A stretch of 64,000 nt of DNA, taken from the NCBI RefSeq assembly GCF_000425405.1, contig NZ_AUDJ01000028.1, positions 1 to 64,000 on the forward strand, given 5' to 3'. This document shows positions 28,917 to 38,387 of this stretch, in pieces; within the stretch, counting starts at the first letter, position 1, and every line of letters begins with the position of its first letter. The stretch is from Ferrimonas kyonanensis DSM 18153. Lineage in GTDB: Bacteria; Pseudomonadota; Gammaproteobacteria; Enterobacterales; Shewanellaceae. The position numbers and the translations under genes were made by a program. The notes under the pieces were generated by a model, which did no database searches, was not told the origin of the DNA, and saw nothing but the letters and a program-made list of their open reading frames with translations.

Positions 28917-29192
28917 ATGAAACGTCCCCTGTTCGCTGGCCTGTTGTTCCTGCTCCTAAGTGGGTGCGCTTCCGATGTGATGACCCAGTTTGAACTGGGC
29001 ACCACGACGGCTCAGCTCAAGCAACAAGAGATTCTGGATCCGGACGCGGTCGCCCGCAACGCGGGTAAGGTTAACCAGCTCGATGGCCAATACGGAACGG
29101 CGGTAATGGAAAACTACCGCACCTCGACCTACCGGCCAGAAACCGCCCGCAGCCAATTTATCGACGTCAGCTTAGGTGGCGAAAACAACTAA
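28917..29192 (+). CDS. Small lipoprotein of the Tad locus
   Basis: Protein of 91 residues with signal peptide MKRPLFAGLLFLLL and lipobox LLSGC. The mature part is polar and shows no known domain. It begins 10 bp after rcpA with an AAGGAG site, and lies where other Tad loci place rcpB or small outer-membrane accessory genes. It may help secretin assembly as a pilotin or accessory lipoprotein; this is inference from location and lipidation. Confidence 0.75.
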   Translation: MKRPLFAGLLFLLLSGCASDVMTQFELGTTTAQLKQQEILDPDAVARNAGKVNQLDGQYGTAVMENYRTSTYRPETARSQFIDVSLGGENN

Positions 29193-29229
29193 GTTGACCA
29201 GGAGTGACTCTTTTTCCTTGGAGGTGAAC

Positions 29230-30570
29230 ATGAACGTTTCACGACGCCATTTTCCGGAACGGACTCCAGGAAAACAGCGCGGAGCCATCGTGGTTCTGGT
29301 GACCATCGCCCTGCTGACCATCGTCATCATGGGCGCCATGGCGCTGGAAAGCGGTCATCTGCTGCTGAGTAAAACTCGGCTCCAGAATGCCGTCGATGCG
29401 GCCGCCCTGTCCGCAGCCGTGTCTCTGGATGATGGTAACAACCATGCCGCAGCTCGCCAGAGTGCCGTCACCACCCTGACCACAGTACTGGGTGCGTCGG
29501 ATTTCAGCCAGCTTAGCGGCGACATCGATCTGGCCAGTGCGTCCTACAGTCAGAACCAGGTAACCGCTCAGCTGGTCATCGAGTTCTCTCTGCAGCCGGA
29601 CCCCTTTACGGTGACCACCGACGTCGACGCCAAGTACGCCCGAGTGCGGGTCGATGATGTGGAGCTGGCCACCTACCTGGGCAAGGCCATCAACATGGAT
29701 AAGTTCACCAGCGCCTCCGCCGTGGCCGGCCCCAGCACTCCCTTGGTCAACTGCAGCCTCAATGTGCTGCCGATGATGGTGTGCGAAGGCGACACTCCCG
29801 GCGAGCCCTTTGGCTACCCTCAGGGCAACATCATGGCGATGAAGATCTCCAGCAAACAAGACTCGCCTATCGGCCCGGGTAACTTCCAGCTGATCCGCCT
29901 CGGCGACAACTCCGGTGCCGCCGACATTCGCGCCGCCATGGCTGGCGAAGACTCCGGCAACAACTACTGTTTCGGCGGCGACGACGGCATCTCAACCGAG
30001 CCTGGTAACAACGTCGGCCCGGTGGCCACCGGCATGAACACTCGACTCGGTCAATGGCATGGCGGCACCGTCAACTCCACCGATCACCCCAGAGACAAAG
30101 ACATCTGCGTCGGCGAAGAGCTGGAGATCAACGACGATGACGAGATTGTGTTCTCTTCGGACGGCGCCCTGGTGGATGGAACCGCCGCCACGCCGTCGCT
30201 GTACCGCTACTCAGATTACACCGATAACTACGTCGACAACACCATCGATGGTGGCTCGCTCTACCAGAACAGCTGCGCCGCCACCGGTGACAACTGGGAC
30301 TCCGATGGCGGTGCCAACCGCCGCGAGTTTGCCATCGTGGTGGGCGATTGCGATGGCCAGAGCAATGGCCAGAACAACGACATCCCCTTCAAAGGGTTTG
30401 CCTGCTTCTACCTGATGCAGGAAGTGATTCAGAAAGGAAACCTGGCCTACGTGCTGGGCGAGTTTGTCGAAGACTGCACCGGTACCGGAGTGGCCACCGA
30501 TGACACAACGGTCACCGATGGCCCCTACACCATTGTCCTGTATCGGGATCCCGACAATAAGGACTCCTGA
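29230..30570 (+). CDS. tadG: TadG-like pilus assembly protein
   Basis: Protein of about 446 residues with an N-terminal TadE/G-like membrane segment (GAIVVLVTIALLTIVIMGAMALESG). The family-typical LQNAVDAAALSAA follows, then a large extracytoplasmic domain rich in Asp, Gly and Asn with several Cys. Acidic DGD/DDD stretches could bind calcium, which is speculative. The start is supported by GGAGGTG before MNVSRRHF. It is followed 2 bp later by tadE. Confidence 0.85.
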   Translation: MNVSRRHFPERTPGKQRGAIVVLVTIALLTIVIMGAMALESGHLLLSKTRLQNAVDAAALSAAVSLDDGNNHAAARQSAVTTLTTVLGASDFSQLSGDIDLASASYSQNQVTAQLVIEFSLQPDPFTVTTDVDAKYARVRVDDVELATYLGKAINMDKFTSASAVAGPSTPLVNCSLNVLPMMVCEGDTPGEPFGYPQGNIMAMKISSKQDSPIGPGNFQLIRLGDNSGAADIRAAMAGEDSGNNYCFGGDDGISTEPGNNVGPVATGMNTRLGQWHGGTVNSTDHPRDKDICVGEELEINDDDEIVFSSDGALVDGTAATPSLYRYSDYTDNYVDNTIDGGSLYQNSCAATGDNWDSDGGANRREFAIVVGDCDGQSNGQNNDIPFKGFACFYLMQEVIQKGNLAYVLGEFVEDCTGTGVATDDTTVTDGPYTIVLYRDPDNKDS

Positions 30571-30572
30571 CC

Positions 30573-31034
30573 ATGAAAACCAATGCGCGCTCACTCAACA
30601 AGCAACAGGGACTGGCGGCCATCGAAGCGATGATCACCCTGCCGATCCTGTTTCTGTTCTTTTTTGCCATCGGCGAACTGGGCCGGGTGATGTACCAGTA
30701 CAACCAGTTGAACAGCATCGCCCGCAACGCCTGCCGCTACCTGATCAACAACGCCAAGCCCGGCACCACCTCGCTGATCGATCTCACCGACGCGGTTCAG
30801 TCTCAGGCCAAGGACCTGGCGGTATATGGCACGACTGGCGGCAGCACCTCGCTGTTAAGCGGCTTTAGCGTCAATGACATCAGCATCTCGGTTCCCGCCG
30901 GAACCGATGTCATTACCGTCACCGCCACCTACAACTGGACGCCGATCTTTAACGGCAACCTGGCCGGCGACTATGGCACCACCGTCGATTACAGCTTTCC
31001 CCTGACGGCCACCATTTCGATGAGGGCACTATGA
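30573..31034 (+). CDS. tadE: TadE-like minor pseudopilin
   Basis: Protein of 153 residues. The N-terminal segment QQGLAAIEAMITLPILFLFFFAIGELGRVMYQYNQLNSIARNACRYL matches the TadE family, in which prepilin peptidase trims the leader before the hydrophobic helix and a conserved Glu is kept. The remainder is a small extracytoplasmic domain. It overlaps the next gene by 4 bp. Confidence 0.88.
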   Translation: MKTNARSLNKQQGLAAIEAMITLPILFLFFFAIGELGRVMYQYNQLNSIARNACRYLINNAKPGTTSLIDLTDAVQSQAKDLAVYGTTGGSTSLLSGFSVNDISISVPAGTDVITVTATYNWTPIFNGNLAGDYGTTVDYSFPLTATISMRAL

Positions 31035-31498
31035 ATCACAAAAACCAACGAGGGGTCTATGCGGTAGAGTTCGCCATCGTTGCCACGGTGGTGTTTGTGA
31101 TCATCTTTGCCTGTCTGGAGGTCTCCAGGCTGATGTTCGCCTACAACGTGTTGACCGAAGCCTCCCGAAGGGCGGCCCGTCTGGCCACCGTCTGTGCCCC
31201 CGACACCTCGGGCAACCCGGCGGCACCGGTAGCACTGCAATCCCTGGCCCTGTTTGACGGCGCCAACTTCGGCCCGGCCATCACCAATGCCAACCTGAAC
31301 ATTGAGTACCTGACCCTAGCTGGCGTCACCGCCACCTCCTTCTATGACATCGCTCTGGTCAGGGCCTCGATCACCAACTACCAGCACACCTTCGTGGTAC
31401 CCGGCATCACCCTGCAGATTAACTCTCCGGACTTTGTCACCACCCTGCCCAGAGAAAGCCTGGGTGCCACACGATTTGGGACAACCGTATGCATTTAA
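31031..31498 (+). CDS. tadF: TadF/TadE-like minor pseudopilin
   Basis: Protein of 155 residues beginning with a TadE-like signal QRGVYAVEFAIVATVVFVIIFACLEVSRLMFAYNVLTEASRRAARLA. The processing-site Glu is present. It is a second pseudopilin, by order most likely TadF. It is co-translated with tadE through an ATGA overlap. Confidence 0.83.
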   Translation: MNHKNQRGVYAVEFAIVATVVFVIIFACLEVSRLMFAYNVLTEASRRAARLATVCAPDTSGNPAAPVALQSLALFDGANFGPAITNANLNIEYLTLAGVTATSFYDIALVRASITNYQHTFVVPGITLQINSPDFVTTLPRESLGATRFGTTVCI

Positions 31499-31520
31499 AT
31501 ACCCATAAGGAGTGACCAGT

Positions 31521-32765
31521 ATGGACAAATCCAACACTCCGCTGGCTCAGGAACAGTGGCAGGACACCCAAACCCAATCCATTAAGCCTGCCCGGCCTAA
31601 AGCGCTGCCAGTGCCCATGAGTGCACTGCTGGTGGCTGCCAACCTCACCGATCAAACCGCACTGGTGGAGGTGTTGCGCTCCACCCCTAACCTGCAGCTG
31701 GACTCTCTGCCAATCAACCAGATCAATACCGATCTGCTGGCCGCTACTCAGTTGTTGATCCTGCTGGTTCCCAACGACCCCAAGCAGGCCACCACCCTGA
31801 TTCAGAGCTTTGCCGGCAAAAGCAAAAACATGATCATCCTGGGTAAAGAAGCCTCGCCGGAGGTGCTGCGCATCGCCATGCAATCCGGCGCCAACGACTT
31901 CATTCCCATCGAGTCCTCCCCGCAGGAACTGACCACAGCGATTCATAAAATTGCGCAAGAGCTGGCCCATTCCATGCGCTTGGCTCCGGTCATCGCCGTG
32001 GTCAACGCCAAAGGCGGTGCCGGCGCCAGTTTCATTAGCACCTCCCTGGCCGACGAATTCGCTCAGCGCGACAAGAAAACCAACGTCGCTCTGCTCGATG
32101 GCGATCACCTCAACGGCAACCAGATGCTGCTGCTGGACACCAAGCCTCAGTACTTTTTTCATGACGCCCTGTCTCAAGTAGAGCAACTGGATGACACCGC
32201 CATTACCGGCCTGATGAGCCAGATAGACAACATTCACCTGCTGCCGGCGCTGCCATTCAGTCAACTGGACAATCAATGTTTTCAGTTTGAACACCTGCCG
32301 ACCCTGCTGTTTAAGGTGCGTACCCACTACCAGTCGGTCACCGTGGATCTGTCCCGGGGACCGGACAACTGGTCGCTGCCGCTGCTAGTGGACGCCCAGC
32401 ACGTTCTGGTGGTGATACAGGACAGCATCGCCTGCCTGCGAGATGCCGCCGCGGCCATTCGCTACTTCACCCTGCAGCTGGGCATTCCGCAGAACCGTCT
32501 GCACATCATCTTCAACCGCTACACCCCCAACCGCAGCCAAATCACCGTGGCCGACGTTAAAGAGACCGTCGGCGTGGACTCGGTATTCACCGTTCGCAAC
32601 GACTACAAACGCGTCAGTTGCTGTGTGGACGAAGGCAAACGTCTGTCTGAATTCGCCGCCAAAGAAGCGATCACCAAAGACATCCGCAAGATCTGCGATG
32701 ACCTTGTCCCGAACGAGGGAGAGCAGCATCAGACCGGAATCTGGGCCAAACTCTGGAGAAAATAA
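31521..32765 (+). CDS. tadZ: Tad pilus polar localisation ATPase TadZ/CpaE
   Basis: Protein of 414 residues. The N-terminal half is receiver-like (MSALLVAANLTDQTALVEVL ... GANDFIPIESSPQEL). The C-terminal half is a ParA/MinD-type ATPase (VIAVVNAKGGAGASFISTSLADEF, then LLDGDHLNGNQ). The deviant Walker A, KGGAGAS in place of KGGxGKT, is common in TadZ and suggests weak or altered ATP hydrolysis. It probably places the pilus machine in the cell. The ATG follows TAAGGAG; a GTG three codons upstream overlaps that site and is less likely. Confidence 0.88.
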   Translation: MDKSNTPLAQEQWQDTQTQSIKPARPKALPVPMSALLVAANLTDQTALVEVLRSTPNLQLDSLPINQINTDLLAATQLLILLVPNDPKQATTLIQSFAGKSKNMIILGKEASPEVLRIAMQSGANDFIPIESSPQELTTAIHKIAQELAHSMRLAPVIAVVNAKGGAGASFISTSLADEFAQRDKKTNVALLDGDHLNGNQMLLLDTKPQYFFHDALSQVEQLDDTAITGLMSQIDNIHLLPALPFSQLDNQCFQFEHLPTLLFKVRTHYQSVTVDLSRGPDNWSLPLLVDAQHVLVVIQDSIACLRDAAAAIRYFTLQLGIPQNRLHIIFNRYTPNRSQITVADVKETVGVDSVFTVRNDYKRVSCCVDEGKRLSEFAAKEAITKDIRKICDDLVPNEGEQHQTGIWAKLWRK

Positions 32766-32768
32766 GCT

Positions 32769-34085
32769 ATGGACGCCTCACAAGACATCAGTAACAAGCT
32801 GCTTAATGAGCAGGAAAACATCATTAAGAAGGAGCTGCACGACCGCCTGATGCAACTGCTGGACGTATCCCGTCTGGAGTCCATCAGCGAGACCGAGGCC
32901 CGTCAGCAGATCTCCAAGATCTGCAATGAGATTCTGTATGAAAATCCGCGCCCCATTAACCTCAGTTCGCGGGAAAAGATCATTAAGCAGATCAACGATG
33001 AAGTGATGGGACTGGGCCCTCTGGAGACCCTGCTCGAAGATCCCACCATCTCAGACATCCTGATCAACAACTTCAACAACATCTTTGTCGAGCGCTTCGG
33101 TAAACTGGAACAGGTGCCGATGCAGTTTAATGACAACCAGCACCTGCTCAATACCATCGACAAAATTGTCTCCGGCGTCGGCCGGCGGGTGGATGAATCC
33201 AGCCCCATGGTGGACGCCCGCCTCAAAGACGGTTCCCGGGTCAACGCCATCATTCCGCCCTTGGCCCTGGATGGCCCCAGCATGTCCATTCGTCGCTTCA
33301 CCGTCGATAAACTCACCGCCGAGCAGTTGGTGCAATTCGGCTCCATGACCCAACAGATGTCTGACGTGCTCAATGGCACCGTGCTGGGCAAACTCAATAT
33401 CTTGGTCTCCGGCGGTACCGGCAGCGGTAAAACCACCCTGCTCAACATCCTGTCCGGCTACATTCCCGACGATGAGCGCATCATCACCATCGAGGACTCG
33501 GCAGAGCTGCAGATTCAACAGCCACACCTGGTCCGCCTGGAAACCCGTCCCGCCAACCTCGAAGGACGGGGAGAGGTCTCCCAGCGCGAACTGGTGAAAA
33601 ACTCCCTGCGCATGCGCCCGGATCGCATCGTCGTCGGCGAGGTCCGGGGCGCCGAAGCCATGGACATGCTCACCGCCATGAACACCGGCCACGAAGGCTC
33701 ACTGACCACCTTGCACGCCAACTCTGCCCGCGACGCCCTGAGCCGACTTGAAAACATGGTGTGCATGGCCGGGTTCGACGTGCCGGTAAAGAACATCCGT
33801 ACTCAGATCGCCTCGGCCATCGACCTGGTGGTGCAGTTGGAGCGGCAGGAAGACGGCCGCCGGCGCATCGTCAGCATTACCGAGATCAATGGCATGGAAG
33901 GTGATGTCATCACCATGTCGGAGATCTTCAGCTTCCAGCGCCAGGGACGTAACGAGCAGGGACAGATTCAGGGGAATTACCGAGCCAGCGGCGTGATTCC
34001 ACACTTCCATGACGAATTGAACAAGAAAGGCATTGTGCTGCCGTTTGAGCTGTTTGGCGTCGATAACAACATGGACATCATGTAG
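32769..34085 (+). CDS. tadA: Tad pilus assembly ATPase TadA/CpaF
   Basis: Hexameric secretion ATPase of 438 residues that powers Flp assembly. Visible are the N-terminal domain ending in DEVMGLGPLETLLEDPTISDILIN, Walker A VSGGTGSGKTTLLN (about 212-225), the Asp box IEDSAEL, Walker B RPDRIVVGEVRGAEAMDM and the His box TGHEGSLTTLHANS. It lies 3 bp after tadZ. Confidence 0.95.
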   Translation: MDASQDISNKLLNEQENIIKKELHDRLMQLLDVSRLESISETEARQQISKICNEILYENPRPINLSSREKIIKQINDEVMGLGPLETLLEDPTISDILINNFNNIFVERFGKLEQVPMQFNDNQHLLNTIDKIVSGVGRRVDESSPMVDARLKDGSRVNAIIPPLALDGPSMSIRRFTVDKLTAEQLVQFGSMTQQMSDVLNGTVLGKLNILVSGGTGSGKTTLLNILSGYIPDDERIITIEDSAELQIQQPHLVRLETRPANLEGRGEVSQRELVKNSLRMRPDRIVVGEVRGAEAMDMLTAMNTGHEGSLTTLHANSARDALSRLENMVCMAGFDVPVKNIRTQIASAIDLVVQLERQEDGRRRIVSITEINGMEGDVITMSEIFSFQRQGRNEQGQIQGNYRASGVIPHFHDELNKKGIVLPFELFGVDNNMDIM

Positions 34086-34096
34086 GAGAGGCGGTC

Positions 34097-35071
34097 ATGA
34101 GCATTCAAGTCATCTTTCTGGGCTGCGTTTTCGCTGCGGTGCTATTGCTGTCTCAGGCTCTGTTTTTACCGGTCTACCGACCTCAGCGGGGCGATACCCG
34201 AGTCATCAAAGACCGCCTCAAGCAGTTGGCCAAAGAGCGGGGTGACAGTGCCGACGACGTTTCGTTGCTACGCCGTAACCGGCTGCAGAAAGCCTCCTCG
34301 CTGGGACGCAGCATGGAGCAGTTCCCTTTTATTCAGAACCTGTCCTTTAAGCTGGAGCAATCCGGGTCTCGCTACTTGGGACACCAATACCTGATGATGG
34401 CCCTGTTTACCGCCACGGTGTTTACCCTGGTGTGCTGGTTCCTTTCCAAAGACTGGCTGTTCTGTGCGCTGGCGTTTCTGCTGACCCTGACCCTGTTTCA
34501 CTTCAAGCTGTCGCGGGATTTTGACAAACGCATGGAGACCATTGAAGAGCAGTTTCCCGAAGCCCTGGACATTCTTCGGCGGGGTCTGCAGGCCGGTTAC
34601 GCCTTCTCCGACTCGGTCAAGCTGACCTACGAGGAGATGGAAGGGCCGCTGGCATTTGAGTTCCGGCTGATGTTTGCCGACATCAACTACGGCAAAGACA
34701 CCAAGCGGGCGCTGCTGCGATTTATCGAGCGGGTGCCGTCGGTATCGGCCATGGCTTTCTCCTCGGCGGTACAGGTGCAGAAAGAGACCGGCGGCAACCT
34801 GGCCGAGAACATGAAAAACCTGTCCCGGGTCATTCGCCAGCGGTTCACCTTTAAACGCAAAGTAAAATCCATGTCGGCCGAAGGCCGAATGTCCGCCTGG
34901 GTACTGGTACTGATGCCTCTGGGGCTGTTCGCGTTCCTGTTTCTGACCTCCCCCAGCTACGCCCGCGAATTGACCGACAGTGAATCGGGCAACGATCTGC
35001 TGATGTACGGCGCCATCGGCATGATGATTGGCACCTATTGGATTGGCCGCTTGATTCGAATCGAGGTGTAA
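34097..35071 (+). CDS. tadB: Tad inner-membrane platform protein TadB
   Basis: Protein of 324 residues with an N-terminal helix, a pair of central helices (LMMALFTATVFTLVCWFLSKDWLFCALAFLLTLTLF), a cytoplasmic T2SF domain (FPEALDILRRGLQAGYAFSDSV ... QVQKETGGNLAENMKNLSRVIRQRFTFKRKVKSMSAEGRMSA), and C-terminal helices. With TadC it forms the platform that couples TadA to the growing pilus. Confidence 0.92.
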   Translation: MSIQVIFLGCVFAAVLLLSQALFLPVYRPQRGDTRVIKDRLKQLAKERGDSADDVSLLRRNRLQKASSLGRSMEQFPFIQNLSFKLEQSGSRYLGHQYLMMALFTATVFTLVCWFLSKDWLFCALAFLLTLTLFHFKLSRDFDKRMETIEEQFPEALDILRRGLQAGYAFSDSVKLTYEEMEGPLAFEFRLMFADINYGKDTKRALLRFIERVPSVSAMAFSSAVQVQKETGGNLAENMKNLSRVIRQRFTFKRKVKSMSAEGRMSAWVLVLMPLGLFAFLFLTSPSYARELTDSESGNDLLMYGAIGMMIGTYWIGRLIRIEV

Positions 35072-35073
35072 CC

Positions 35074-36051
35074 ATGGACTATCTCTTAAGCCTCCTCAAC
35101 CAGCTGCTGCAAAATCAGACCTACTCGGTCTACGTGGTCTACCTGATTGCCGCCGGCGCCGGGGTTACCCTGGCCATCGGTGTCGGACTGTTGTTCAGCG
35201 GCCTGTACTCCCCTGCCCGTCAACGGCTGGCCCACCTCAAAGCCACCGAGGGCAACGCCGCACAACTGCATGACGACTTCGACGATTCCCTGGAGCATGG
35301 CCTGCACCATAAGAAGCATCAAAAGCTGATTGGCCGCTTTGCCTTTGGCAACGAAGACACTCGAAAACGACTGATTCACTCAGGCTTCCACTCCAATAAC
35401 GCCCTGGCCGTCTACAACGGCTGCCGCATCCTGGTGTTCGCCGCCGCCATTGCCGGCTGCATGTATATGCTGCGAACCTTCACCAACACTTCAGGCACCG
35501 TCTTGTTCTATGGCATGGCGGTGATCCTGGGCGTGGCCTTTGTGCTGCCCAGCTTCATCCTCGACACCCTGGCCGACAAGCGAATGCGCAAGATGCGGGT
35601 CGGTTTTCCCGACGCCCTGGACCTGTTGGTGGTGTGCTGTGAGGCCGGCCTGGGGCTGCTGGCGGCGCTGAACCGGGTGGCCGCCGAGATTCGCCTCAGT
35701 CATTTCGAGTTGGCCGAAGAGTTGCAGTTGGTGTGCCAGAAGAACCGGGCCGGATTGCCCATGAACGTGGCGCTGCAAGAGTTTGCCGATCGCACCGGGC
35801 TGGAAGACATTCGCGGACTCAACGGCTCCATTACCCAGTCGATGCGCCTGGGTACCGGCATCGCCGAAACCCTGCGAGTCTACTCCGAAGAGTACCGGGA
35901 AAAACGGATTCAGGCCGCCGAGGAGATGGCCGGGAAACTGGGGGTCAAGATGATGTTCCCGATGATCTTCTGCATCTGGCCATCGTTCTTTATTGTCGCC
36001 ATCGGACCGGCGATGCTGAAATTGGCCGAAGTATGGGATGTCGCCTTCTAA
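35074..36051 (+). CDS. tadC: Tad inner-membrane platform protein TadC
   Basis: Protein of 325 residues, paralogue of TadB. The T2SF core reads FPDALDLLVVCCEAGLGLLAALNRVA and ends with the typical KRIQAAEEMAGKLGVKMMFPMIFCIWPSFFIVAIGPA helix. It starts 2 bp after tadB with GAGGTG as ribosome site. Confidence 0.92.
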   Translation: MDYLLSLLNQLLQNQTYSVYVVYLIAAGAGVTLAIGVGLLFSGLYSPARQRLAHLKATEGNAAQLHDDFDDSLEHGLHHKKHQKLIGRFAFGNEDTRKRLIHSGFHSNNALAVYNGCRILVFAAAIAGCMYMLRTFTNTSGTVLFYGMAVILGVAFVLPSFILDTLADKRMRKMRVGFPDALDLLVVCCEAGLGLLAALNRVAAEIRLSHFELAEELQLVCQKNRAGLPMNVALQEFADRTGLEDIRGLNGSITQSMRLGTGIAETLRVYSEEYREKRIQAAEEMAGKLGVKMMFPMIFCIWPSFFIVAIGPAMLKLAEVWDVAF

Positions 36052-36077
36052 ATTTGCGTCTTCAACAAGGAATAATC

Positions 36078-37118
36078 ATGACCAATAAGCTTATCTCAGC
36101 CCTGTTGACCGTCATTGTCACCTTGCAGCTCAGTGGCTGCGCCTCGGCTCCGGAGCCACCGGCGTACGAGCCCCCGGACATCAATAACCTGCTTGGCCAG
36201 GCGCAGGCGGCGCAAAAACGCGGCCAGTACGATGCCGCCCTCAAACATTACCTGGAAGCACTGGAACAGCAGCCCGGCGATGCCGACATTCTGTTTCACA
36301 TTGGCCAGGTCCAGACCCAGCTCGGCAACACCGAGTACGCCTTGCGGGCGTTTCAGGACGTGCTTAAAAAGGAGCCCGATAACATCGAGGCCCTGACCGC
36401 CCTGGCACTGCATAAGCTCAAGGCCGGTGAGAACCAGCAAGCCCGCACCTACCTGACCAAAGCCAAAAACCTCGACCAGCAGCGACTCCTCAGCGCCAAC
36501 CATCAGGTTCTGGTGGGAGACGGAGACGAGCAGGCGCTGCAGCCACTGGATAAGACCTCCCCGCTGCGATGCTACAACGCCCTGGGGATCCTGCATGACC
36601 TCAGCGGCGAATACGCACAGGCGAGAGAGATGTACCAGCTGGTGCTGGCCCGGGCTCCGGGCGCCGCCAATGTCCTCACCAACCTGGGCTACTCCTACTA
36701 CCTGGACGGCGACCTCAGGCAAGCGGAGATCCACCTGAGGCAAGCGGTTCAAAAGCAACCCGACTTTAAACGGGCCTGGACCAACCTGGGGCTGGTGTAC
36801 GCCCGAATGAAGCACTACAAACGGGCCCTGGTATCACTGAAACAGGTCATGCCAGAAGCCGACGCCCTCAACGATCTGGGTTACTTTGCCATGCTGGAAG
36901 GCCGCTACGCCGACGCCAAAGAGCTGTTCTGGCGGGCCATCGACGCTTCCCCCATCTACTTCGCCAAGGCTCAGGACAACCTGGAGAAACTGCAGGAGAT
37001 GCAAGGCAAGAGCGTCACCGCTCACTCCAGCTACCGCCCAATGCCTCTGCTCATGGAAGCGAACTACAAAGCCGAAGTAAGCAACTCTGTAACCGCAGAG
37101 ATTGCAGGGGAAAATTGA
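36078..37118 (+). CDS. tadD: TPR-repeat lipoprotein TadD
   Basis: Lipoprotein of 346 residues with signal MTNKLISALLTVIVTLQ and lipobox QLSGC. Six or more tetratricopeptide-like repeats follow (for example AQKRGQYDAALKHYLEAL, LGNTEYALRAFQDVLKK, GEYAQAREMYQLVLAR, RYADAKELFWRAID). TadD proteins support secretin and pilus assembly. It is the last gene of the Tad run. A longer frame upstream overlaps tadC and is not used. Confidence 0.9.
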   Translation: MTNKLISALLTVIVTLQLSGCASAPEPPAYEPPDINNLLGQAQAAQKRGQYDAALKHYLEALEQQPGDADILFHIGQVQTQLGNTEYALRAFQDVLKKEPDNIEALTALALHKLKAGENQQARTYLTKAKNLDQQRLLSANHQVLVGDGDEQALQPLDKTSPLRCYNALGILHDLSGEYAQAREMYQLVLARAPGAANVLTNLGYSYYLDGDLRQAEIHLRQAVQKQPDFKRAWTNLGLVYARMKHYKRALVSLKQVMPEADALNDLGYFAMLEGRYADAKELFWRAIDASPIYFAKAQDNLEKLQEMQGKSVTAHSSYRPMPLLMEANYKAEVSNSVTAEIAGEN

Positions 37119-37123
37119 TAGCG

Positions 37124-37145
37124 GCCCCGCCAGCACTGGCGGGGC
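37124..37145 (+). terminator. Hairpin ending the Tad operon
   Basis: Perfect nine-bp GC-rich stem GCCCCGCCA/TGGCGGGGC, four-base loop, no T-run. It lies just after the tadD stop and is likely a Rho-dependent or weak stop. Confidence 0.5.
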
Positions 37146-37254
37146 AATGAGCTAAATTCATGATCCGAGAATTGAATCCGGGATACGGCCTTTACTCTGG
37201 CACAGTGAGCACTGATAATCAGACGGATTTCACTCACAAAACTAGGATCGCTCT

Positions 37255-37554
37255 ATGTGGTATATGATCTACTCCGAAGACGTGGAAAACAGCCTGCCGA
37301 TGCGCAAAACCTCGCGTCCCGCTCACCTGGCACGACTGCAGCAACTGAAAGAGGAAGGCCGCCTGTTCGCCGCCGGCCCGCTGCCCGCCATCGACAGTGA
37401 CGATCCAGGCGAAGCAGGCTTTACCGGCTCACTGGTTATTGCCGACTTCGACTCTCTGGCCGACGCTCAAAGCTGGGCCGATGCCGACCCGTACATCGAA
37501 GCCGGCGTCTACGCCAACTCCACCATCAAGCCCTACAAGCTGGTTCTTCCCTAA
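37255..37554 (+). CDS. yciI: YciI family protein
   Basis: Protein of 99 residues with the ferredoxin-like YCII fold. It begins [18 protein letters not shown] and carries the conserved [11 protein letters not shown] His region, GPLP and [12 protein letters not shown] (Asp-Pro-Tyr). Its reaction is unknown. In related bacteria it lies close to yciB; here the Tad locus lies between them. Confidence 0.9.
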   Translation: MWYMIYSEDVENSLPMRKTSRPAHLARLQQLKEEGRLFAAGPLPAIDSDDPGEAGFTGSLVIADFDSLADAQSWADADPYIEAGVYANSTIKPYKLVLP

Positions 37555-37571
37555 CCCATTAAGGTGACGCT

Positions 37572-38387
37572 ATGAAGTTTGTGTCATTCAACATCAATGG
37601 CATACGCGCTCGCCTGCATCAACTGCAAGCCCTGATCGACGTCCACCAACCGGACGTCATCGGCTTGCAGGAGATCAAAGTCGATGATCCACAGTTTCCG
37701 CTGGAAGCGGTACAGGCCATGGGTTATCACGTCGAGCACCATGGACAGAAAGGACACTATGGTGTGGCGCTGTTGACCAAACAGCCACCTAAGGACGTCC
37801 AGAAAGGCTGGCTGACCGATGATGAAGACGCGCAAAAGCGGATGATCATGGTCACCATTGACGATGACGATGGCAGCCCCATTCGAATCCTCAACGGCTA
37901 CTTCCCTCAGGGGGAGAACCGCAGCCACGAAACCAAGTTTCCCGCCAAGCAGAAGTTCTATGCCGATCTGATGAGCCACCTGGACTCCCACCACTCGCCG
38001 GACGACAAACTGGTGGTGATGGGCGACATCAACATCAGCCCGACCGATTTGGACATCGGCATCGGTGAAGCCAATGCCAAACGCTGGCTCAAAACCGGCA
38101 AGTGCTCATTTCTTCCCGAAGAACGAGAATGGCTAGATAAATTAGTTAGTTGGGGATTAACAGACAGTTTCAGATATTTAAATCCTGAAATTTGCGATCG
38201 CTATAGTTGGTTTGATTATCGCTCTAAAGGCTTCAATGATAATAGAGGGTTGCGAATAGATGTCATTCTGACAACCAAATCGTTATCGGAAAGGCTATTA
38301 GAGTCGGATGTGGATTATGATTTGAGAGGTATAGAGAAACCGTCTGATCACGCGCCCATCTGGACGACAATTAGCAGCAAAACTTAA
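37572..38387 (+). CDS. xthA: Exonuclease III with a mosaic 3' end
   Basis: Apurinic/apyrimidinic endonuclease and 3'-5' exonuclease of 271 residues. It shows [43 protein letters not shown] and the catalytic SDHAPIW, so it looks functional. The first two thirds are GC-rich like the neighbours. From about 38105 to the stop the sequence becomes AT-rich, and this continues into the following spacer, yet the protein stays well conserved. This suggests the 3' end was exchanged by recombination with a foreign copy. Confidence 0.93.
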   Translation: MKFVSFNINGIRARLHQLQALIDVHQPDVIGLQEIKVDDPQFPLEAVQAMGYHVEHHGQKGHYGVALLTKQPPKDVQKGWLTDDEDAQKRMIMVTIDDDDGSPIRILNGYFPQGENRSHETKFPAKQKFYADLMSHLDSHHSPDDKLVVMGDINISPTDLDIGIGEANAKRWLKTGKCSFLPEEREWLDKLVSWGLTDSFRYLNPEICDRYSWFDYRSKGFNDNRGLRIDVILTTKSLSERLLESDVDYDLRGIEKPSDHAPIWTTISSKT

